A stretch of 47,557 bases of DNA, taken from assembly GCA_003676145.1 (NCBI GenBank), contig NAUB01000010.1:1-47557 (forward strand). Direction: 5' to 3'. This document shows, piece by piece, positions 42,898 through 47,557 of the stretch (position 1 is its first letter; each line of letters begins with the position of its first letter). A program made the position numbers and the translations under genes. The notes below the pieces were generated by a model. It did no database searches, was not told the DNA's origin, and worked only from the letters and a program-made list of their open reading frames with translations. Source of the stretch: a gamma proteobacterium symbiont of Stewartia floridana. GTDB taxonomy: Bacteria; Pseudomonadota; Gammaproteobacteria; Chromatiales; Chromatiaceae.

Positions 42898-44016
42898 ATG
42901 AGTAATACCTACGTCACCCAGCCCTCGCTACCGCCACTGGACGAGTTCGTTGAACTGCTGGAACAGATCTGGGCGAGCAAACGACTGACCAACAACGGGC
43001 CATTTCACCAGCAGTTTGAAAGCGCCCTGGCTGAATACCTCGACGTCCCCTATGTCTCGCTTTTCTGTAATGGCATGATGGCTCTGCAAGTGGGTCTGCA
43101 ATCACTCAAGATCACCGGTGAAGTGATCACCGCCCCCTACACCTTTCCCGCCACCACCCATGCCATCTACTGGAATCACTGCACCCCGGTTTTTTGTGAT
43201 ATCGATCCGCACACCTGCAACATCGATCCGGAGAAGATCGAATCCCTGATCACTCCCAAGACCACCTGCATCCTGCCGGTGCATGTCTATGGTATGCCGT
43301 GCAGGATCGAGAGTATTCAACATATCGCTGACACCTATGGTCTGAAGGTGATCTACGATGCCGCCCACGCCTTCGGCACCAAACTGAATGGCACCTCTCT
43401 GTGCAGTTTCGGCGACCTTTCGATCCTCAGCTTTCACGCCACCAAGGTGTTCAACACCTTTGAAGGGGGGGCACTGGTGATCCATGACGAGAAGCTGAAG
43501 CGACGGGTCGACTACCTGAAGAACTTTGGCTTTGCCAATGAGACCACCGTAGTGGCCCCGGGCAGTAACGGCAAGATGAATGAGATGCAGTCCGCACTGG
43601 GTCTGCTGCAGTTGAAGCATGTTGATGAGAGCATCAACAAGCGAGTGCAATTGATCGAGCTCTACCGACAACAGTTGCATAACATCCCAGGCATCCGCCT
43701 GCTCGAACCTATCGATGACCTGACGCCCAACGGCGCCTACTGCCCGATCTTTGTCGAGCAGAAGATCTATGGCAAAAGCCGGGATCAGCTCTATCAAATC
43801 CTCAAAGATGAGTCCATCTACGGACGTCGTTACTTCTACCCGCTGATCAGCCAGCTGCCCGCCTACCGGGGTCTTGCCTCCGCCTCTCCGGATCGCCTGC
43901 AAAATGCGGTTACCGCAGCCGAGCAGGTGATCTGCCTGCCCCTGTATGGGGAGCTCGAAGCAGCGACGGTTGAACGCATTGCCAACATCGTTCGAAAGGC
44001 TGCCGGGAAAGCGTGA
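42898..44016 (+). CDS. DegT/DnrJ/EryC1/StrS-family PLP-dependent sugar aminotransferase
   Basis: A 372-residue fold-type I aminotransferase. The PLP lysine is Lys183 in SFHATKVFNTFEGGAL; Asp154 in IYDAAHAFG binds the ring nitrogen; TNNGPFHQQFE and ITAPYTFPATTHAI are family hallmarks. These enzymes usually transfer an amino group to a nucleotide-linked keto-sugar. Its stop overlaps the region of the next gene's start (the ATG at 44019 is two bases after the TGA), so the two are coupled. Gene order suggests it acts in making an amino sugar for the same pathway as its neighbours. Confidence 0.93.
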   Translation: MSNTYVTQPSLPPLDEFVELLEQIWASKRLTNNGPFHQQFESALAEYLDVPYVSLFCNGMMALQVGLQSLKITGEVITAPYTFPATTHAIYWNHCTPVFCDIDPHTCNIDPEKIESLITPKTTCILPVHVYGMPCRIESIQHIADTYGLKVIYDAAHAFGTKLNGTSLCSFGDLSILSFHATKVFNTFEGGALVIHDEKLKRRVDYLKNFGFANETTVVAPGSNGKMNEMQSALGLLQLKHVDESINKRVQLIELYRQQLHNIPGIRLLEPIDDLTPNGAYCPIFVEQKIYGKSRDQLYQILKDESIYGRRYFYPLISQLPAYRGLASASPDRLQNAVTAAEQVICLPLYGELEAATVERIANIVRKAAGKA

Positions 44017-44018
44017 GC

Positions 44019-45170
44019 ATGACCAGCCGAAGCCTACTGGTGGATACCAATCGTGCTGCCGTGCCGATCTACCGGGCTCTGCGTGAATTGGGTCATGAGG
44101 TATGGGTGGTAGGCAATCGACCAACAGAGACCCTGGCAAAACTGGCGCAGAACTACACGCAACTGGATTACTCCGACACCAAGCAGCTTGGTGCATTTGT
44201 CGAGACGCACGGGTTTGACTATCTGATACCCGGCTGCACCGACCTCTCCTATCGTGCCTGTGCGGAGATCAACCAGGGCCGTTATCCCAACATCGACTCA
44301 CTCTCCACCACAGACAGCATCAACAACAAACACGCCTTCCGTGAAATCGCCGAAGCAGTGGGATTACCCGTCCCGCGGCGCCTGACATTGGATCAGCTGT
44401 CAGAAGTTGAATCGGTGATTGTCAAACCGGTCGACTCGTTCAGCGGACGGGGCATCAGGGTGGTGCATGAGGCGACCGCCGACAAGTTGACCGAGGCACA
44501 AACCGCAGCGTCTCAAGCCTCCAACCGGGGCGAGACGATCATTGAAGAGTATATTCAGGGGCAGCTCTACAGCCACTCCGCCTTCCTTCATGCCGGCAGG
44601 ATTGTGGCGGATTTCCTGGTTCGGGAGGATTGCATCAGCAACCCCTTCACCGTCGACACCAGCCGGCTGGCAGATGATTTTCCCCAACAGACCCTTGCGG
44701 CCATCAGGCAGGATATAGGCCGACTCGCCTCCACCCTGAGCCTGGCGGATGGTCTGATTCACACCCAGTTCATCTGTCGTGACAATGACTACTGGATCAT
44801 CGAAGCGACCCGACGCTGTCCCGGCGACCTCTATGCCTTGCTGATCGAACTGGCAACGGGCTACCCCTATGCCGCCAACTATGCGGCCTGCTTCCTTGGT
44901 GAAGCGCCCCAGGCCAGGGAGAACGACCAACCGCAGGCGCTGATCACCCGCCATACCGTCACCTCCAGGCAGGGCACTCTGTTGTGGGGTTACCAATTTA
45001 ACAGGCCGGTGGATATACGACTGTTTGTTCCCCTTGCCACCTCGGGAGACACCATTGAAGCCAGCCCCTATGGCAGGGCGGGGGTGTTTTTCTTTGGCTC
45101 TTCATCCGTCGAGGAGCAATACGGGCTCTATCAGAGTATTCTTGAGGGTAAGCTTTATACACTGGAGTGA
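44019..45170 (+). CDS. ATP-grasp domain protein in the glycoconjugate cluster
   Basis: A 383-residue protein of the carbamoyl-phosphate synthetase/biotin-carboxylase-like ATP-grasp type. An N-terminal Rossmann-like domain (LLVDTNRAAVPIYRALRELG) is followed by an ATP-binding region with VIVKPVDSFSGRGIRVV and TIIEEYIQGQLYS, and by the metal site YWIIEATRRCPGD. Such enzymes join a carboxylate to an amine or similar through an acyl-phosphate; here an amino sugar could be the acceptor (inference from neighbours). The ATG at 44019 is preferred over a GTG at 44013 because GGGAAA is better spaced. No gene between it and the upstream aminotransferase. Confidence 0.85.
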   Translation: MTSRSLLVDTNRAAVPIYRALRELGHEVWVVGNRPTETLAKLAQNYTQLDYSDTKQLGAFVETHGFDYLIPGCTDLSYRACAEINQGRYPNIDSLSTTDSINNKHAFREIAEAVGLPVPRRLTLDQLSEVESVIVKPVDSFSGRGIRVVHEATADKLTEAQTAASQASNRGETIIEEYIQGQLYSHSAFLHAGRIVADFLVREDCISNPFTVDTSRLADDFPQQTLAAIRQDIGRLASTLSLADGLIHTQFICRDNDYWIIEATRRCPGDLYALLIELATGYPYAANYAACFLGEAPQARENDQPQALITRHTVTSRQGTLLWGYQFNRPVDIRLFVPLATSGDTIEASPYGRAGVFFFGSSSVEEQYGLYQSILEGKLYTLE

Positions 45171-45191
45171 GCCTGAATTTAGGAGTTGTGA

Positions 45192-46349
45192 ATGTCAGCC
45201 AGACCCCTTGCCTTAGCCTTCATTGGTGGTGCGCTGGACTCAGCAGTCGGCTATACCCACTACAGCGCATGCCGCATGGATGGTCGGTGGCAGCTGGTGG
45301 CGGGCGCCTTCAGTGAGGATCCTTCGATCAACCGGGATAGCGCCAAAGCTTACGGGGTGGCCACTGAACGGGTATACGACGATTGGTCGGAGATGATCAG
45401 GCAAGAGCAGCAGCAACTGGATGCGGTGGTGATTCTGACCCCTACCCCCTCACACCAGAGCATAGTCTGCGAATGTCTGGCCCAGGGGATTGCGGTGATC
45501 TGTGAAAAAGCCCTCGCTGCCAGCAGCAGGGAGATCGAGCAGATCCTGGCGACCCGCGACAAACAAAACGGCTTTCTTGCAGTCACCTACAACTACTCCG
45601 GCTATCCCATGCTGCGCGAACTGCGCAGCCTGATCCGCAGTGGCAAGCTTGGCAGGATCCTCCACTTTCAGGCAGAGATGCCTCAGGAAGGTTTTCGCAG
45701 AGTGGACAACCAGGGGGAGAAACCCATACCCCAGGCATGGCGACTGCATGATGGCGAGATTCCCACCATCTATCTCGACCTGGCAGTCCACCTGCATCAG
45801 CTGATCCACTATCTGACAGCTCAGCATCCCCTGGAGGTGGTCGCGGACCAGGCCAACTACGGCTGGTTCGACGTTATCGACAATGTCTCCTGCCTATGCC
45901 GATACAGTGAGCAGATCATGGGCCAGATCTGGTTCAGCAAAGCGGCCCTGGGACATCGCAACGGATTGAAGATTCGCATCTATGGCAGTGACGCCTCAGC
46001 GGAGTGGTTACAGACAAACCCGGAAGAGCTGCTAATCTCCCACGCCGATGGTCGGCGGCAGATTCTCGACCGGGGGGAGACCACAGAGGTCGCAGGGGAG
46101 ACTCGCTATAGCCGCTTCAAGGCGGGGCACCCTGCGGGATTTATCGAGGCCTTTGCCAATCTCTACCAGGATATCGCCAACGGTCTGACAAGCTACCAGC
46201 AGAGTTCACAATGGCACTCGGATGAGGTCTTCAGTGGGGAACTTGCATTGGAGGGAGCGCGCATGTTCGAAGCCATGACAAGCTCCTTCGAGCAACGTCA
46301 ATGGGTCAGCATTGCAGCCAAGCCGAGCCCCAGCACCAGCCGGGATTAG
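45192..46349 (+). CDS. Gfo/Idh/MocA-family oxidoreductase
   Basis: A 385-residue NAD(P)-dependent sugar-type dehydrogenase. The N-terminal dinucleotide fold begins ALAFIGGALDSAVGYTHY, followed by DAVVILTPTPSHQSIVCECLAQGIAVICEKALA, where the EK motif is the conserved catalytic or cofactor lysine of the family. The C-terminal alpha/beta domain includes HDGEIPTIYLDLAVHLHQLIHYL. Substrates are usually sugars or inositols, often nucleotide-linked. The glycine motif is looser than the classical GxGxxG. A strong AGGAG lies seven bases upstream. It is 21 bases after the ATP-grasp gene and two bases before the methyltransferase gene. Confidence 0.9.
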   Translation: MSARPLALAFIGGALDSAVGYTHYSACRMDGRWQLVAGAFSEDPSINRDSAKAYGVATERVYDDWSEMIRQEQQQLDAVVILTPTPSHQSIVCECLAQGIAVICEKALAASSREIEQILATRDKQNGFLAVTYNYSGYPMLRELRSLIRSGKLGRILHFQAEMPQEGFRRVDNQGEKPIPQAWRLHDGEIPTIYLDLAVHLHQLIHYLTAQHPLEVVADQANYGWFDVIDNVSCLCRYSEQIMGQIWFSKAALGHRNGLKIRIYGSDASAEWLQTNPEELLISHADGRRQILDRGETTEVAGETRYSRFKAGHPAGFIEAFANLYQDIANGLTSYQQSSQWHSDEVFSGELALEGARMFEAMTSSFEQRQWVSIAAKPSPSTSRD

Positions 46350-46351
46350 CC

Positions 46352-47473
46352 ATGCTGAATATTGGCGTGCTGCTGCAAAAGGCTACTGCAAAACCGGCTG
46401 AAAGCAACCGCCTGGTGGAGGCCTTTGTCTCGGACTCAGCTTCTGGCAGACGCTACCTGTTGGGGCGAAATGAACATGCCGCCCAGGTCATGCAGGCGAT
46501 CGAAATCGATGGCATCATCGATGACTATGCAGCCAGCGGAACCCACTGGAACAACAAGCCGGTGATAACCACAGAGCAACTGCCGGAGCGGGCCATGGTG
46601 GTCAACTGCGCCATGTGCATAGCACCGGTTTCCGCCGCCCGTCGACTGCAGCATCATGATGGGATTGAACTCCTGTCCCTGGCTGATCTATGCGGCCATC
46701 TGCCCCAGCGCTTCAAGTTACCCTGGTTTGTCAGCCAGAGCCGTGACGAGGTCAGTAGTCATCTATCCGCATGGAACAAGCTGTATAAAGCATTGGCGGA
46801 TGAGGCGTCACAACAGACCCTGAAGGACCTGCTCCAGTTTCGTCTGAGCGGCGATTATCACTCTATGAGCGCCTATTGCGTCAGACCGGAGGCGCAATAT
46901 TTCGAGCCGTTTATCGATCCAGGCGCAGCCCATGTGTTTGTCGATGGGGGTGGTTATGATGGGGATACCACGGAAGCCTTCTGCCATCGATATCCAGACT
47001 ATCGCAAGGTCTATCTGTTTGAGCCATCGGTAACCAATCTGGCAAACGCCCGTCGTCGTCTGCAGCAGCAGCGGGATATCGTATTCATCGACCAGGGCCT
47101 CTCGGATCAGCAGGGCCAACTGCCCTTCAATGCCGAGGCGGGATCGGCCAGCGCTGTCGATCCCCACAGCAGCCAACAGATACGAGTCACCACCCTGGAC
47201 CAGCATGTCAGCACAAAGATCAGCTTCATAAAGATGGACCTGGAAGGTTGGGAACTGCAGGCATTGCATGGAGCCAGAAGACACATTCTGGAGGAGCGGC
47301 CCAACCTGGCCATCGCGGTCTATCACCAGGCGGCGGATTTCCGCACGATTTTTGAATACATTACCGGACTATGCCCCGACTATCGGGTCTATCTCCGCCA
47401 CTACACCGAAGGCTGGTCAGAGACCATCATGTACTTCATCCCGGCAGACAGTCATCAGCCTAGGGCCTGTTAA
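46352..47473 (+). CDS. FkbM-family methyltransferase with N-terminal Rossmann-like domain
   Basis: A 373-residue protein. The C-terminal half has the FkbM methyltransferase signatures FVDGGGYDGDTTEAF (S-adenosylmethionine site), VYLFEPSVTNLANARRRL and FIKMDLEGWELQALHGARRHI. The N-terminal 130 residues contain RRYLLGRNEHAAQVMQAI and GIIDDYA, resembling the sugar-nucleotide-sensing domain of PglD-type proteins. It probably O-methylates a sugar made by the cluster. The ATG at 46352 is two bases after the previous stop; a longer start at 46301 would overlap the oxidoreductase gene. It ends 84 bases from the window edge, where an E-family repeat begins. Confidence 0.88.
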   Translation: MLNIGVLLQKATAKPAESNRLVEAFVSDSASGRRYLLGRNEHAAQVMQAIEIDGIIDDYAASGTHWNNKPVITTEQLPERAMVVNCAMCIAPVSAARRLQHHDGIELLSLADLCGHLPQRFKLPWFVSQSRDEVSSHLSAWNKLYKALADEASQQTLKDLLQFRLSGDYHSMSAYCVRPEAQYFEPFIDPGAAHVFVDGGGYDGDTTEAFCHRYPDYRKVYLFEPSVTNLANARRRLQQQRDIVFIDQGLSDQQGQLPFNAEAGSASAVDPHSSQQIRVTTLDQHVSTKISFIKMDLEGWELQALHGARRHILEERPNLAIAVYHQAADFRTIFEYITGLCPDYRVYLRHYTEGWSETIMYFIPADSHQPRAC

Positions 47474-47557
47474 CACGAATCCAATGCGCCCTGTTGCGCC
47501 TGAAAAAGCGCCAATCAAGGCGCGAGGAGCGAAGTTTGGTTGTTCCAAATGAGCGAC
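47462..47557 (+). repeat. Partial E-family palindromic element at the right edge (copy E5)
   Basis: Begins with AGGGCCTGTTAACA (47462-47475, shared with 36003-36016), overlapping the last codons of the methyltransferase gene. It contains AAGGC (47517-47521) and a central hairpin TTTGG-TTGTT-CCAAA (47535-47549), with the same TTGTT loop as copy E3. The second shoulder and the closing arm lie outside the window. Confidence 0.65.

Noticed and set aside
43102-44196. 364-codon minus-strand open frame opposite the aminotransferase
   Set aside because: It runs across the aminotransferase PLP site and into the ATP-grasp gene; no ribosome site or domain.

Overview
This window is an ordinary-coding, mostly GC-rich stretch of a gammaproteobacterial chromosome with one AT-rich accessory patch. 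The order tig-clpP-clpX-lon-hupB-tRNAVal-tRNAAsp-ppiD-fabI, followed by a Yej/Npp-type peptide ABC transporter, resembles what I remember of Pseudomonas and relatives. Other genes are also gammaproteobacterial in style (rpsP-rimM-trmD-rplS beside ffh and a YpjD-like gene, a long Lhr helicase, parC, a PatZ-like acetyltransferase). By impression only, it could be a Chromatiales-type sulfur oxidiser (Sedimenticola or Thiodiazotropha relatives); no single marker here proves a genus.

Layout. 1-6386 (minus strand): substrate-binding protein, then YejB, YejE and YejF, forming one peptide-uptake operon with a large palindromic element between the first two genes. 6387-7049: a non-coding region filled by a nested foldback element just upstream of fabI. 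7050-19766: fabI (plus), then on the minus strand ppiD, two tRNAs, hupB, lon, clpX, clpP, tig, tRNA-Leu and parC, a protein-folding and proteolysis block. 20158-25666: small accessory operons (NTF2-like protein plus thioesterase, a BASS-family transporter, an NmrA-like protein divergent from an AraC regulator, and a lipoprotein plus NlpC/P60-like protein). 25690-29553: a histone-deacetylase-family enzyme divergent from a PatZ-like acyl-CoA synthetase/GNAT fusion. 29753-31531: an AT-rich putative toxin gene with a downstream candidate immunity gene. 31690-39804: lhr, the rplS-trmD-rimM-rpsP operon and ffh. 40039-47473 (plus): YpjD-like membrane protein, then a glycoconjugate cluster (TPR/SPINDLY-type glycosyltransferase, DegT aminotransferase, ATP-grasp enzyme, Gfo/Idh/MocA oxidoreductase, FkbM methyltransferase) that probably continues past the right edge.

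The most unusual signal is not a gene. At least five intergenic palindromic elements (2-87, 4306-4512, 6763-6859, 6885-6982, and a cut-off one at 47462-47557) share one architecture: long arms whose sequence differs from copy to copy but always pairs, conserved shoulders (AAGGC on one side, AACGC on the other) and, in four of them, a small central hairpin, twice with a TTGTT loop. Two of these sit facing each other inside a perfect 33-bp terminal inverted repeat at 6731-7014. Three further repeat types are present: a CCGCAAATGAACGC-type family, a GGTGGGGC palindrome, and a shared AGGGCCTGTTAACA motif.

Three accessory gene pairs deserve attention: the putative toxin/immunity pair, the lipoprotein/NlpC-P60 pair (possibly effector and immunity), and the acetylation writer/eraser pair. 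All functions are read from sequence motifs by eye; no database search was possible.
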